Assembly: GCA_035548175.1 (NCBI GenBank)
Contig: DASZTO010000023.1
Location: 37,181 to 101,180, forward strand
Reading direction: 5' to 3'
Length of the DNA stretch: 64,000 nt
Source of the DNA: CALCHA01 sp035548175
GTDB lineage: Bacteria > Planctomycetota > Phycisphaerae > WQYP01
Position 1 is the first letter of the stretch. The number at the start of each line of letters is the position of its first letter. Below, piece by piece: positions 45,361 to 54,510 of this stretch. A program made the position numbers and the translations under genes. Under the pieces are notes generated by a model that did no database searches, had not been told where the DNA came from, and was given only the letters and a program-made list of their open reading frames with translations.

Positions 45361-47040
45361 TCACTGGGTCGCCGGCGCACTGGTCGCAAGGGCAATCTCC
45401 GCCTGCTCCACGTGATGCGCATACATCGCATTGTGCGGATTGAGCCGCGCCGCCTCCCGAAACTGGGGAAGCGCGTCGGCAAGATGGTGTGTAGCCGTGA
45501 GCGCAAGCCCCAGCATGTCATGCGCCTCAGGACTCTGCGGCGAAACCGCAACCAGCCGCCGCAAGACCGGCACCGCAACTTCCGCCGCCGAAGCCCGCGC
45601 CGCCAACAACGCATGCGGAAATGCCTTGGGAAAATCCGGATTCAACTCCGCCGCGCGCGTGAAACTCTGCGCCGCATCCGCAAAATCATGCTCCCGCATC
45701 AACGCAAGGCCCAGATTGTAATCCAGCGCGAAATCATCCGGATCCGTCCGCAACGCATCCCGAAACAGCGGCACGCTCGAACGCCAGAACGACAGCCGAT
45801 ACAGCGACAATCCCGCCAGCAACACCGCCGCCAAGGCACTGCCCGCAAGCGTCGGCTTCAGAAAACTCGCCGTCGGCAGCGACCACGCCAGCATCACGAA
45901 CAACCCCACCGACGGCAGCAGCGTGAACCGATCCGCATACGCCTGCGCCCCCGCCTGCACCAGCCCGATCATCGGAACGAACGCAATGAAAAACCACAGC
46001 CACCCGACCAGCAAATGCGGAAACCGCCGCCTCTGCCAGATACACCCCGCCGTTATCAGCAGCAGAAGCACCACCGCCCCGACGATGCCGGCAACCGACG
46101 GATGCAAATCGTACGCATAAATCAGCGACAGCCGCACCGGCACAAGGTCCAGGTACAAGTATCGCACCAGCGACATCGCGGCGTTCGCAACCCGCACCGC
46201 CGGCGGCGCCGGCACAAGATCCAGAGCCCCGCCCTCCCGCTGCGCAAAAACCGTGATCCCCGCAAAAATCGCCGCAATCACAAACAAGTGCACCTTCTGC
46301 AACACCATCCGCGACGCCTCGCTTCGCGACCTCATCCGCCCCAGCGGCCAGTAATCCAGCAGCAGCAGCAAAAACGGAAACATCAGCAGCATCGGCTTGG
46401 CCAGCAGACTCGCCACAAACGCCAGCGTCGTCCCGGTCGCCCGAAAAAACGTCCACCCCGCCGCCTCGCGCGTGTACAGATAAAACGCCAGGAACCCGAA
46501 CACGATCGCCAGCGTGTCCTTCCGCTCCGTCACCCACGCCACCGATTCCACCCGCAACGGATGCACCGCCCACAACAGCGCCGCAATGAACGCCGGCCAC
46601 CGCGCCCCCGTCGCCCTCCACAAAAACCAGAACAGCAAACACGCCGCCGCCGCGTGCTGCACCGTGTTGTCCAGGTGATACATCCACGCCGCCGGCAGCA
46701 CCATATCCCCACCCGGCCCCATCCGCTCCGCAATCACGCTAGGCGGCGCCGGCGCCAGCGTCGCATCCACCTGCAGCGACAACCACGTCAACGGAATGAA
46801 AAACCCCGCATAGGTGTTGATGTGATCCGGATTCGGCGACACCCCAACAAAAGCCCACCGCATATCCGCCGCCGTAAGCCCATGCAAAACCGCGGGATTC
46901 AGCGACACATACAGGTCGTCATCCAGATCAACGAAGGGATGCGCGATCGACGGGGCGAACGTCAGGAATGCCGCCGCAAACAGCACGAGCAACTGAAGTA
47001 TCGTGACCCGCCGCGCGGGGGAAGATCGCAGATCGGACAT
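45361..47040 (-). CDS. TMTC-like membrane glycosyltransferase with TPR tail
   Basis: 559 residues. About 10-11 membrane helices with a DLDDD motif (residues 38-42) in the first luminal/periplasmic loop, as in GT-C enzymes that use polyprenyl-phosphate sugars. Two or more TPR units follow at the C-terminus (ALDYNLGLALMREHDFADAA). The combination matches TMTC-type O-mannosyltransferases. Located directly upstream of the SPINDLY-type OGT and near the polyprenyl-phosphate GT2, supporting a protein-glycosylation role (inferred). Confidence 0.8.
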   Translation of the reverse strand: MSDLRSSPARRVTILQLLVLFAAAFLTFAPSIAHPFVDLDDDLYVSLNPAVLHGLTAADMRWAFVGVSPNPDHINTYAGFFIPLTWLSLQVDATLAPAPPSVIAERMGPGGDMVLPAAWMYHLDNTVQHAAAACLLFWFLWRATGARWPAFIAALLWAVHPLRVESVAWVTERKDTLAIVFGFLAFYLYTREAAGWTFFRATGTTLAFVASLLAKPMLLMFPFLLLLLDYWPLGRMRSRSEASRMVLQKVHLFVIAAIFAGITVFAQREGGALDLVPAPPAVRVANAAMSLVRYLYLDLVPVRLSLIYAYDLHPSVAGIVGAVVLLLLITAGCIWQRRRFPHLLVGWLWFFIAFVPMIGLVQAGAQAYADRFTLLPSVGLFVMLAWSLPTASFLKPTLAGSALAAVLLAGLSLYRLSFWRSSVPLFRDALRTDPDDFALDYNLGLALMREHDFADAAQSFTRAAELNPDFPKAFPHALLAARASAAEVAVPVLRRLVAVSPQSPEAHDMLGLALTATHHLADALPQFREAARLNPHNAMYAHHVEQAEIALATSAPATQ

Positions 47041-47109
47041 GGCCGCAGTATAGCCGCAAGCTGCTGGACCGCTCGCCGATCCTCGCTTGCACCCCTCATC
47101 GCCGCCCCC

Positions 47110-47463
47110 TCACCGCCGAATCTTCGCCGTCTCTTCTTCCGTCAGCGCCACCACCGGAATCTCCGTCATCCGCGTACGCAGCGCCTTGGCATACCGATGC
47201 CACCCATCAATCAGCACCAGCTTCCCGCCCGCCTCCGTCACCGCTATCACCGGCACCGCCGGATCCGTCTTCTCCGCCTTGTCCCAGTCGATCTTCACCG
47301 CTTCGTAATACATCGACTTAAACGCCGACAGCGGCTTGTTTTCGATCGCCCGCGGAGTCGCCTTGATCAGGTCCTTCGCCTTGGCAATATCGTAATGCTT
47401 GCCGCCGTAGACGAAATTCTCCCCCAGTCGCGGCTGCCAGTCGATGGTACTTGAATCGGCCAT
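47110..47463 (-). CDS. ParB/sulfiredoxin-fold protein
   Basis: 117 residues. The C-terminal segment LVLIDGWHRYAKALRTRM with IPVVALTEEE is the ParB/Srx signature (here DGWHR where ParB has xGxRR). N-terminal part predicted as a small alpha/beta lead. Such single-domain ParB-like proteins often bind nucleotide or act as small regulators; no partition partner is nearby. Function unknown. Confidence 0.6.
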   Translation of the reverse strand: MADSSTIDWQPRLGENFVYGGKHYDIAKAKDLIKATPRAIENKPLSAFKSMYYEAVKIDWDKAEKTDPAVPVIAVTEAGGKLVLIDGWHRYAKALRTRMTEIPVVALTEEETAKIRR

Positions 47464-47647
47464 TCTATCTCACCTTCGGGATTATCGGCTTGGCCTTAGT
47501 ATCCACTATAATGACCCGCGAGGAAAGGGGGGACCCATCCGGCCCCCCCTCAAAAGTCCCCGAAAACAGGCCTTTTTGACCTGCCTCGCCGGTGGCCTCT
47601 GACCCCAAGGCCCGGTAAAATACCCCGCCAAAGGAGTAAGAACCACC

Positions 47648-48247
47648 ATGAGCGAACTGGACCAACGCATCGAACGCTTCAAAGCCATGACTGAAGCCGA
47701 TCCCGCCAACGAACTCGGATTTTTTTCCCTCGGACGCGCCTACATGGACGCCGGCCGGCCCCAGGACGCCGTCCCCGCTCTCCAACGCGTCCTCGCACTC
47801 AACGCCGGCTTCTCCAAGGCCTACGCCCTCCTGGGCATGGCCCAGCGCGCCGGCGGCGACCACGCCGGCGCTGTCGACACCCTCACCCGGGGCTACCGCG
47901 TCGCCCATGATCGCGGCGATCTCATGCCTCGCAACGACATGGCGCAGGCCCTCAAGGAAATGGGCGCGCCGGTCCCCGAAATCAAAGCCGAGGAACTCTC
48001 CGAGGAAGACAAAGGCGCGGGTAAGATCAAATGCTCCCGCTGCGGCCGCATCGCACCCAAAATGCCCGAACCCCCCTTCGGCGGCGAACTCGGCCAGCAG
48101 ATCCACAACACCGTCTGCGGCCCCTGCTTCCGTGAATGGATCGGCCAGGGCACAAAGGTCATCAATGAACTTCGCCTCAACCTCACGGAAAAGCCCGCCC
48201 AGGATGTGTATGATCAGCACATGAAAGAATTTCTGAACATCGCATAA
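47648..48247 (+). CDS. TPR domain fused to YggX-like Fe(2+)-trafficking domain
   Basis: 199 residues. Residues 1-110 contain about two TPR units (LGFFSLGRAYMDAGRPQDAV). Residues 127-199 align well with YggX: GELGQQIHNTVCGPCFREW, GTKVINELRLNL and HMKEFL. Where YggX has a single key cysteine, here C129, C132, C157 and C160 form two CxxC pairs, suggesting a zinc or iron site. A 130-base leader carries TATAAT (47507-47512) and a GGGGGG/CCCCCC hairpin. Role in iron or oxidative stress is inferred. Confidence 0.7.
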   Translation: MSELDQRIERFKAMTEADPANELGFFSLGRAYMDAGRPQDAVPALQRVLALNAGFSKAYALLGMAQRAGGDHAGAVDTLTRGYRVAHDRGDLMPRNDMAQALKEMGAPVPEIKAEELSEEDKGAGKIKCSRCGRIAPKMPEPPFGGELGQQIHNTVCGPCFREWIGQGTKVINELRLNLTEKPAQDVYDQHMKEFLNIA

Positions 48248-48331
48248 CGCTCATTTCGAACAGCCAACGGATTGCACAGGACCACGAAACCGGGGTCGGG
48301 TGTTTGTTTTTTTTTTGATAAAGGGTCGGGA

Positions 48332-48805
48332 ATGGATATGCAGATGGTCACTCCAGCCGAAAAAGCCAAGCTGGAGGAAGAACTCAAAAAGATGATCGAT
48401 CGCCGCCCGGTGATCGCCAAGGCCATCGCCGAAGCGCGCGAAAAAGGCGACCTCAAGGAAAACGCCGATTACCACGCCGCCCGCGACGAGTACGCCCTCA
48501 ACGAGTCACGCATCAAAAACATGGAAGAACGCCTCCGCAACGTCACCGTCGTCGACACCTCCAGCGTCCCCGAAGACATGGTCTTCCTCGGTTCCACCGT
48601 CCGCGTGAAGGAAGTCGACAGCGGCGATGAGGAAACCTTCCGCCTCGTCGGCGAGGTCGGCAAAATCGATATCGACTCCGACGTCATGGAAGTCTCCGCC
48701 AAAAGCCCCCTCGGCGAATCCCTCATGCGCGCCCGCGTCGGCGATACCGTCAACGTCAACCTCCCCCGCGGCACGCTGCGTTACCAGATACTCGAGTTGC
48801 TCTAA
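48332..48805 (+). CDS. greA: transcription elongation factor GreA
   Basis: 157 residues from the ATG at 48332. N-terminal coiled coil with LKENADYHAARDEYA, carrying the acidic tip residues that stimulate RNA polymerase cleavage, then the C-terminal FKBP-like domain (GSTVRVKEVDSGDEETFRLV, SPLGESLMRARVGDTV). Rescues backtracked RNA polymerase. The leader contains a T10 run before AAAGGGTCGGG. Confidence 0.93.
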   Translation: MDMQMVTPAEKAKLEEELKKMIDRRPVIAKAIAEAREKGDLKENADYHAARDEYALNESRIKNMEERLRNVTVVDTSSVPEDMVFLGSTVRVKEVDSGDEETFRLVGEVGKIDIDSDVMEVSAKSPLGESLMRARVGDTVNVNLPRGTLRYQILELL

Positions 48806-48815
48806 GAGGCAAAAC

Positions 48816-48898
48816 CGTGGCATCGGCGTCCCGCCGATGTTTCGAGCCCCAGAACCTCGGTCGTCCAAACACGGGCAAGATGTCCGTGCCACATTTTT
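48816..48898. repeat. REP-like double-palindrome element, copy B
   Basis: CATCGGCGTCCCGCCGATG (first hairpin, eight-pair stem) and CACGGGCAAGATGTCCGTG (second hairpin) are separated by about 25 bases in the gap between greA and the TonB-like gene. The first half matches copy A at 26452. Confidence 0.7.
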
Positions 48899-48932
48899 CA
48901 ACAGCCTCTGAACCGTTTTCGGAATTCGGCGC

Positions 48933-50084
48933 ATGTCCGGCGAAGAGACTGACCAACGCACCACATTGGACCACGCCGACGGAGGCCTGGCGCTTGCCGA
49001 CGCCTTCACTGACGATGACGCGCCCCTGACCGGTGGGGGGGCCACGCCGGATGAAACCTCCGAAGCCATCGAATCCCTCGACGCCATCCAGCGCCGCCGC
49101 CGCGTGCTCCTCGTCCGCGCCGCCATCGGCGTGCCCATCGCCGCGATCGTCGCCATCGGCGGCGCGCTCCTCCTCCACATGCTCGTCGCCGGCGGACTGC
49201 TCGCGGCAATCTTCCTGGGATGGGGGAAATCCCACGGCGGCGGCGAACAAGGCGATAACCGCGCCGGCGGCGGCGGCTACGTCGTCATCGACACCGGCCC
49301 CGCCAGCCCCCCCCAGGTCGCCGGCCTCGCTGACGCCGCCCAGGCCCTCCGACCCGCCGCTCCCCAAACGCCCCCTCTCCCGCAGCTTCCCGAATCCGCC
49401 GCCGACCCCCTCGCCGTCGCACGCGCACAGTTGGCGCCGCCCGCCGATCCCGGCGTCATCGGCCTCTCCGGCGCCGCCGACCTCGGCGCCATCAAATCCC
49501 CCACACGTCCCGAGCCCCCGCCAATCCCCCAGCCCCCCGCTCCCACCCTCACCGTCGCCCCTCCGCCCGATACCCCCGTCCACGTCGTCGCCTCCGCCAA
49601 GCCCTTCGTCGCACGCGGCGCAACCGCCGGTTCGCCACTCCCCGGCGCCGGCAACGGCGGCGCCGCCCAGGACGACAACGGCGACGATCCCCAAATCAAC
49701 CTCATGGGCCCCGCCTACAAAGGCGTCGATCTCGGCAAAGGCGGCCGGCCCGGCAACGGCATCGACCGCGGCCCCTCCGGCGCCAATAACCCCGACCCCC
49801 AGGTCCTCGAACAGCCCCCGCTCGCCATCCCCTCCATGACCGCGCTCGCCATCCCCAGGCAGGCCGCCTCCTTCACCGTCGAAGTCCTCAAGACAGGCAA
49901 GGCCGGAAAAATCACCCTCGATCAATCCTGCGGCAACGCCTACGTCGACGAAATGTGCCGCACCTCCATCCTCGAAACTAAGTTCCGCCCCGCCTACGAA
50001 GGCGGCGTCGCCGTCACCAAGCAGCTCACCATGTCCTTCGAGTTCGGTCCCGGAAAATCCTCGCGCGGTGGGGGGGGGGAATGA
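48933..50084 (+). CDS. TonB-like protein with long proline/alanine linker
   Basis: 383 residues. One membrane helix at about 60-95 (VRAAIGVPIAAIVAIGGALL), a long proline/alanine/glycine-rich linker (100-300), and a C-terminal domain (FTVEVLKTGKAGKITLDQSC ... KFRPAYEGGVAVTKQLTMSF) similar to the TonB C-terminal fold. TonB transmits energy to outer-membrane receptors; no ExbB/ExbD lies nearby. The gene ends in a G10 tract whose last bases overlap the start of the next gene (ATGA). Confidence 0.65.
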   Translation: MSGEETDQRTTLDHADGGLALADAFTDDDAPLTGGGATPDETSEAIESLDAIQRRRRVLLVRAAIGVPIAAIVAIGGALLLHMLVAGGLLAAIFLGWGKSHGGGEQGDNRAGGGGYVVIDTGPASPPQVAGLADAAQALRPAAPQTPPLPQLPESAADPLAVARAQLAPPADPGVIGLSGAADLGAIKSPTRPEPPPIPQPPAPTLTVAPPPDTPVHVVASAKPFVARGATAGSPLPGAGNGGAAQDDNGDDPQINLMGPAYKGVDLGKGGRPGNGIDRGPSGANNPDPQVLEQPPLAIPSMTALAIPRQAASFTVEVLKTGKAGKITLDQSCGNAYVDEMCRTSILETKFRPAYEGGVAVTKQLTMSFEFGPGKSSRGGGGE

Positions 50085-51091
50085 AGCCCCCGCGCCGCCA
50101 CCAGTTCGCCCACAACTCCTCCATGCGCGGCCGCTGGTTCGAACGCCACTTCCTCCTCAACCGCCGCTTCAACGCCCTCATCTCCTGGACCGGCAAAATC
50201 GCCATGACCCTCATGGTCTGGCCGCGCTTCGTCGCCCCCTTCCGCTGGCAGCTCACCCGCTACGACATGCCGCTGCCCGTCGGCCCCGCCTTCGACGGCT
50301 ACAAAATCCTCCACCTCACCGACCTCCACGCCGGCCGCACCCGCACCAGCTACCTCCAGCGCGTCGCCCGCGCCTGCGTCGCCGAAAACCCCGACATCAT
50401 CGTCATCACCGGCGACCTCATCGACTACGAGCCCCAAAGCCTCCAACCCCTCCGCTCCATCCTCAAAATCCTCGCCGACGCCCAGCCCCCCGACGGCATC
50501 CTCGCCATCTTCGGCAATCACGATTACCACGAATACTCCTGGCGCAAAGTCGGCAAACGCTCCGCCCAGCGCGCCATCCAAAAACGCCTCGTCACGCTCG
50601 TCCAGGACATGGGCATCCGCCTCCTCCGCAATGACCAATTCACCCTCACCCGCCCCCGCAACCCCCACGCCCCGAACAATCCCCCGCAAGACCGCCTCAC
50701 CTTCGTCGGCCTCGACGAAATGTGGGCCGACCTCGCCGATCCCCACAAAGCCTTCGCCGCCCTCTCCCCCTCCGACCCCGTCGTCTGCCTTCAGCACAAC
50801 CCCGACGGCGTCGAATTCCTCAAACCTTTCCCCTGGCAATACATGCTCACCGGCCACTCCCACGGCGGCCAGGCCCTTCTCCCCCTCATCGGCGCCCTCT
50901 ACGTCCCCATGGAACACCGCCACTACCTCCGCGGCTTCTTCGACTTCCCACCCTCCTCCCCCATCAACGGCTCCCCCCACCCGCGCCGCATGTTCGTCTC
51001 CCGCGGTCTCGGCTACTCCACCCCCATCCGCCTCTTCTGCCCCCCCGAAGCCACCCTCTTCACGGTGCGCAGCACCCACCCACAAGGTTGA
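50081..51091 (+). CDS. metallophosphoesterase (UDP-2,3-diacylglucosamine-hydrolase-like fold)
   Basis: 336 residues. Di-metal motifs are intact: TDLHAGRT, VITGDLIDYE, FGNHDYHEY and TGHSHGGQA. The arrangement matches YkuE/YaeI-like phosphoesterases that act on membrane-linked substrates; the N-terminus has a possible membrane segment. It overlaps the TonB-like gene by ATGA, so translation is probably coupled. Substrate unknown. Confidence 0.86.
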   Translation: MKPPRRHQFAHNSSMRGRWFERHFLLNRRFNALISWTGKIAMTLMVWPRFVAPFRWQLTRYDMPLPVGPAFDGYKILHLTDLHAGRTRTSYLQRVARACVAENPDIIVITGDLIDYEPQSLQPLRSILKILADAQPPDGILAIFGNHDYHEYSWRKVGKRSAQRAIQKRLVTLVQDMGIRLLRNDQFTLTRPRNPHAPNNPPQDRLTFVGLDEMWADLADPHKAFAALSPSDPVVCLQHNPDGVEFLKPFPWQYMLTGHSHGGQALLPLIGALYVPMEHRHYLRGFFDFPPSSPINGSPHPRRMFVSRGLGYSTPIRLFCPPEATLFTVRSTHPQG

Positions 51092-51162
51092 TCGCCAGCG
51101 TTGCGACGTCAAACCCATCAATCAACCCTCGGAGATGCCCCAACACTATCCGACGGCTCCGC

Positions 51163-51657
51163 CTACTCCCGTCCGCCGTGCTGGCGAAGCAGTTCCACAA
51201 CACCTGCATGGTCGCCGGCAACCGCGCGGCCCAGTGCCGTTTCTCCATTGTTGTCCTTCACCTGAACGTCCGCTCCCGCAGCGAGCAGCAGCGCCGCGGC
51301 TTCCTCATGCCCGTTTTTGGCCGCACAGTGCAATGCCGTCTCGCCGCCGAAGGGACTCAAATCGTGGTCTCGAGTTCTTGCATTCGCCCCGTGCGCCAGC
51401 AATAACCTGACCATATCGGCGCTGCCTTCCTCCGCCGCGGCCATCAGAGGTGTCCCACCATTGTCATCCGCAGCGTCAACGCGCGCGCCCCTACGCAACA
51501 GCAACTTTGCTACTTCACACTGACCATACATCGCGGCAACAAACAAAGGGTATGAATCGCCGCGAATAACCTGATCGACAATTGCGGGGTCGTTCTCGAT
51601 GAACGCCTCCACGTCTTCCAGATCTCCGGCCTCAATAGCCCTACCGAAGTCAGTCAC
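51163..51657 (-). CDS. ankyrin-repeat protein
   Basis: 164 residues with about four ankyrin units: YPLFVAAMYGQCEVAKLLLR, GGTPLMAAAEEGSADMVRLL, GETALHCAAKNGHEEAAALL and a final GETALGRAVAGDHAGVVELL. Likely a protein-interaction module. A larger ankyrin-WD40 gene lies just upstream on the same strand, and the two may work together. No signal peptide. Confidence 0.85.
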   Translation of the reverse strand: MTDFGRAIEAGDLEDVEAFIENDPAIVDQVIRGDSYPLFVAAMYGQCEVAKLLLRRGARVDAADDNGGTPLMAAAEEGSADMVRLLLAHGANARTRDHDLSPFGGETALHCAAKNGHEEAAALLLAAGADVQVKDNNGETALGRAVAGDHAGVVELLRQHGGRE

Positions 51658-51725
51658 AATTGCTCCTTCATTCCAATGACCCGTTTCAACAACCCCCGCC
51701 GTTTGACCGCATCTCTATCAATCTG

Positions 51726-53099
51726 CTAACGAACCAGCGTCGTGTCCCACACGGCCACAGTTCCATCCGCATGCGCCGAAACAACCCTCCTCCCCGATCC
51801 GCGACGAACCGCCACGCCGAAAACTGCATTGCGTTCAGAGTGCCCTCCCTCCATCACCGCCAGGCAATCGCCCGACCTTGCATCCCATATCTTCAGCGTG
51901 TTGTCCATCGATCCCGACACAATCCTGCCGCCATCAGCATCCAGCGACGAAATCGACTTCTCGTGCGCCGCCAATACTCGCGTCGGCCCATCCGGCCACG
52001 CCCGCCGTCCGTCCGTATCCCACATCGATATCGATCCATCTTCATGACCCGCCACGATGACATCCCCCGTCGTTTTCAGGCACCGAATCCCCTTCCCGGA
52101 TGCGATCTCATACAGCGGGTCCGCGTTGCCCGTTCCCAGGTGCCAGACCGCCATCCTTCCGGAACCATCCGCCGCGACGAACCATTCCGCGCTTTCATGC
52201 ACCGCAATGGCGCTGACCGACCCGCTCAGATGTTCGTTCCACCGCGTCTCCCACGGCCCGCCCTTCCGGGAATAACGCAATTTCGGTATTCCCCACCTCC
52301 CCTCGCCGATGTCGTTGACCCCGAAGATGACGTTGTGGGTCCCCGGGATTCTCGCAAAACCATAGATCGCCGGAGGAGTGGCATCCCCGCCTCCGTCCAC
52401 TTCCGCAATCAAAATCCCACTGGCTTCGTAATGCCGGATGAAGCCGTCCATGAATTTCGCCAGAATCGTGCAACCGTCCTCATGGTAACACACCGCTTCC
52501 GCCGACGACGCTGTATGAATGACGCCCTCTTCATGGCCATCGTAAATGTTCCAGATCCGCAAGGTTCTGTCCGCCCCTCCGGACACCGCTCGAAACCCTT
52601 CGTCGGAAAGCCCCACGCACCTCACCACCCCCGTATGGCCCCTCAACACGAGAGCCGGCGCTAACCGTGCGCTCGCCGTCGGCACCGACGCCTCGTAGGC
52701 CTTGCGCTTGGCCAGGGCCTCTCTCTCCTCCAGCATGATCCGTGCCCCGGCCGCAACGAGCGCATCCACAGCATCCACTCTGCCTTGCCGCAGCGCACAC
52801 TGCAGCGCAGTACTCTCGGTGCAATCCTTCGCCTCGAGATCCACGCCCGCTGCGACCAGCGCCTGGACGACCGTCAGGTGCCCCTGTCCCGCCGCCGCCT
52901 GTAGCGCCGTGATCCCATTGGCGTCGCTTGCGTTCTTATCCGCCCCCGCCGCGAGCAGCGCCCGCACCTGTTCGACGTCCCCCGTCGCTGCCGCCCTCAT
53001 GAGCGCGGTCCATCCCACCTCGTCCTTCGCGTCTGACGGTACCATCGGTTGCGGACTGGGCGCGGATTTGGCTGAAAACAACCTGCTCCACAAGCTCAT
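51726..53099 (-). CDS. ankyrin-WD40 fusion protein
   Basis: 457 residues from the ATG at 53099 (GGAGG seven bases upstream). Three ankyrin units at about 30-130 (GWTALMRAAATGDVEQVRAL, NGITALQAAAGQGHLTVVQA, ESTALQCALRQGRVDAVDAL), a short coiled linker, and WD40 blades from about 145 to the end, with VLRGHTGVVRCVGLSDEGF and final SGSMDNTLKIWDARSGDCLA. Proteins joining both repeat types are uncommon. Probably a scaffold. Partner unknown. Confidence 0.82.
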   Translation of the reverse strand: MSLWSRLFSAKSAPSPQPMVPSDAKDEVGWTALMRAAATGDVEQVRALLAAGADKNASDANGITALQAAAGQGHLTVVQALVAAGVDLEAKDCTESTALQCALRQGRVDAVDALVAAGARIMLEEREALAKRKAYEASVPTASARLAPALVLRGHTGVVRCVGLSDEGFRAVSGGADRTLRIWNIYDGHEEGVIHTASSAEAVCYHEDGCTILAKFMDGFIRHYEASGILIAEVDGGGDATPPAIYGFARIPGTHNVIFGVNDIGEGRWGIPKLRYSRKGGPWETRWNEHLSGSVSAIAVHESAEWFVAADGSGRMAVWHLGTGNADPLYEIASGKGIRCLKTTGDVIVAGHEDGSISMWDTDGRRAWPDGPTRVLAAHEKSISSLDADGGRIVSGSMDNTLKIWDARSGDCLAVMEGGHSERNAVFGVAVRRGSGRRVVSAHADGTVAVWDTTLVR

Positions 53100-53286
53100 G
53101 CCCAACCTCCTCGGCCACATGCTAAGAACCTGCACGTCAAGCTTGCTTCAGAGACCAACTGGCAACGCTGGAACTATACCCGCGACCACCCTTCAACGCA
53201 CCTTGCTTCCATTTTTGCGAAATTTCCCCCTTTGAGTATCCACGCAAAAAAACAAAAACCCCCGCAGTTTGCAGAGGTTTTTGAAA

Positions 53287-53357
53287 CTGGGGGACTAGGA
53301 TTCGAACCTAGACAGGCAGAGTCAGAGTCTGCAGTGCTACCGTTACACCATCCCCCA
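53287..53357 (-). tRNA. tRNA-Gln (anticodon CTG)
   Basis: Complete cloverleaf on the minus strand: acceptor TGGGGGA/TCCCCCA, anticodon stem GCAGA/TCTGC with loop CTCTGAC (anticodon CTG), T-arm containing GGTTCGAATCC, discriminator G. U1-A72 and G73 are glutamine identity features. The 3' CCA is not encoded. Confidence 0.95.
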
Positions 53358-53396
53358 AAGATGGACGCACATCTTACCCCGAAGCCCCTCTCCTTT

Positions 53397-53927
53397 TCAA
53401 TCTGTGCTCTGCGCGTCCGCTGGAAAATCCCCAGCCCCAGCCGGCCGCCCCTTCCCTCGCCGCGCTGCAAAAAACGTCCGCAGCAACCCCGCCGCCTCCT
53501 CCGCCCGCACCCCCCCAACCGTCTCCACCCGATGATTTAACCGCCGATCCCCGCACAACCGAAACAGCGTCTCCACAGCCCCCGCCTTCGGATCCGTGCA
53601 TCCATACACCACCCGGTCCAGCCGCCCATTCACGATCGCCCCCGCGCACATCGGGCAAGGCTCCAGCGTCACATACAGCGTGCACCCATCCAGCCGCCAC
53701 GACCCCCGCGCCTTGCCCGCCTGCCGGATCGCCACGATCTCCGCATGCGCCGACGCATCCGCCTCCCGCTCCCGCAAATTAAATCCCGCCCCGATCCGCA
53801 CCCCCTCCGCCCCGCCCGAATAATCCACCACCAGCGCCCCCACCGGAATCTCCCCGCACGCCGCCGCCTGCCGCGCCAGCGCCAGCGCTTCATCCATCCA
53901 CCGAAGATCCACCGCCGCAAAACTCAC
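53397..53927 (-). CDS. tadA: tRNA-specific adenosine deaminase
   Basis: 176 residues. Zinc ligands H61 and E63 in SAHAEIVAIR, and PCPMC with C91 and C94; LDRVVYGCTDPKAGAVETL is the TadA-type region. It converts A34 to inosine in tRNA-Arg so that it reads CGN codons. Slightly long C-terminal tail. Located near tRNA-Gln and fmt, all translation genes. Confidence 0.92.
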   Translation of the reverse strand: MSFAAVDLRWMDEALALARQAAACGEIPVGALVVDYSGGAEGVRIGAGFNLREREADASAHAEIVAIRQAGKARGSWRLDGCTLYVTLEPCPMCAGAIVNGRLDRVVYGCTDPKAGAVETLFRLCGDRRLNHRVETVGGVRAEEAAGLLRTFFAARRGKGRPAGAGDFPADAQSTD

Positions 53928-53964
53928 GCATCACCCCAAAATCCATCACCATCACCCCGCACCC

Positions 53965-54477
53965 TCACCGCGCCATCTCCGCCAGATTCGTAAACCCAAA
54001 CGTAATCAACCCCCCGCCTTCCACCTCACTCGGGCTCTCAATCACAAATCCCCCCAGCCGCTCCCCAAACCCCCGTGTCCCCGCCCGCTCATAGCCCGTC
54101 AGCGTCATCCGCGTAATCCCATCCGCCACCAGCCACCGCGCCGCCGCCCTCACCAGCGCCCTCCCGATCCCCCGCCGCCGATACCGCGGCAACACATACA
54201 TCCCCGCCACGTCCGCCCGATACCCCGCATACATCGAATCGTGGCTCGCTGCGATAAAGCCGAAAATCTCCGCGTGATCGTACGCCACAAACGCCCGCCG
54301 CACCGACGGATGCCGATCGAACGGCGGCGCGCACTGCAGCCACCCGCGCCAGGCGCGCGGCCCCGCCCCCGCCCGCTGCTCCTCCGGAAGAAAATCTGCC
54401 GCCACCCGGCACGCCTGCTCAATGTGCATCAGCGCCGGACCATCCGTCGGCGAAGCCTGCCTGATCTTGCATTCCAT
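53965..54477 (-). CDS. GNAT family N-acetyltransferase
   Basis: 170 residues from the ATG at 54477 (a GTG at 54507, right after the fmt stop, is the alternative). The acetyl-CoA motif A is in GMYVLPRYRRRGIGRALVRA, and DGITRMTLTGYERAGTRGF is a later conserved strand/helix block. Substrate unknown. It follows fmt by a few dozen bases and may be co-transcribed. Confidence 0.78.
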   Translation of the reverse strand: MECKIRQASPTDGPALMHIEQACRVAADFLPEEQRAGAGPRAWRGWLQCAPPFDRHPSVRRAFVAYDHAEIFGFIAASHDSMYAGYRADVAGMYVLPRYRRRGIGRALVRAAARWLVADGITRMTLTGYERAGTRGFGERLGGFVIESPSEVEGGGLITFGFTNLAEMAR

Positions 54478-54510
54478 CCCCTCAAAGATACCGGCCAGAC
54501 CCTCCACCGG

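Noticed and set aside
45322..47454. Long + strand ORF of 710 codons rich in arginine and histidine
   Set aside because: Shadow of the TMTC-like and OGT genes; composition follows from complement of GC-rich codons.
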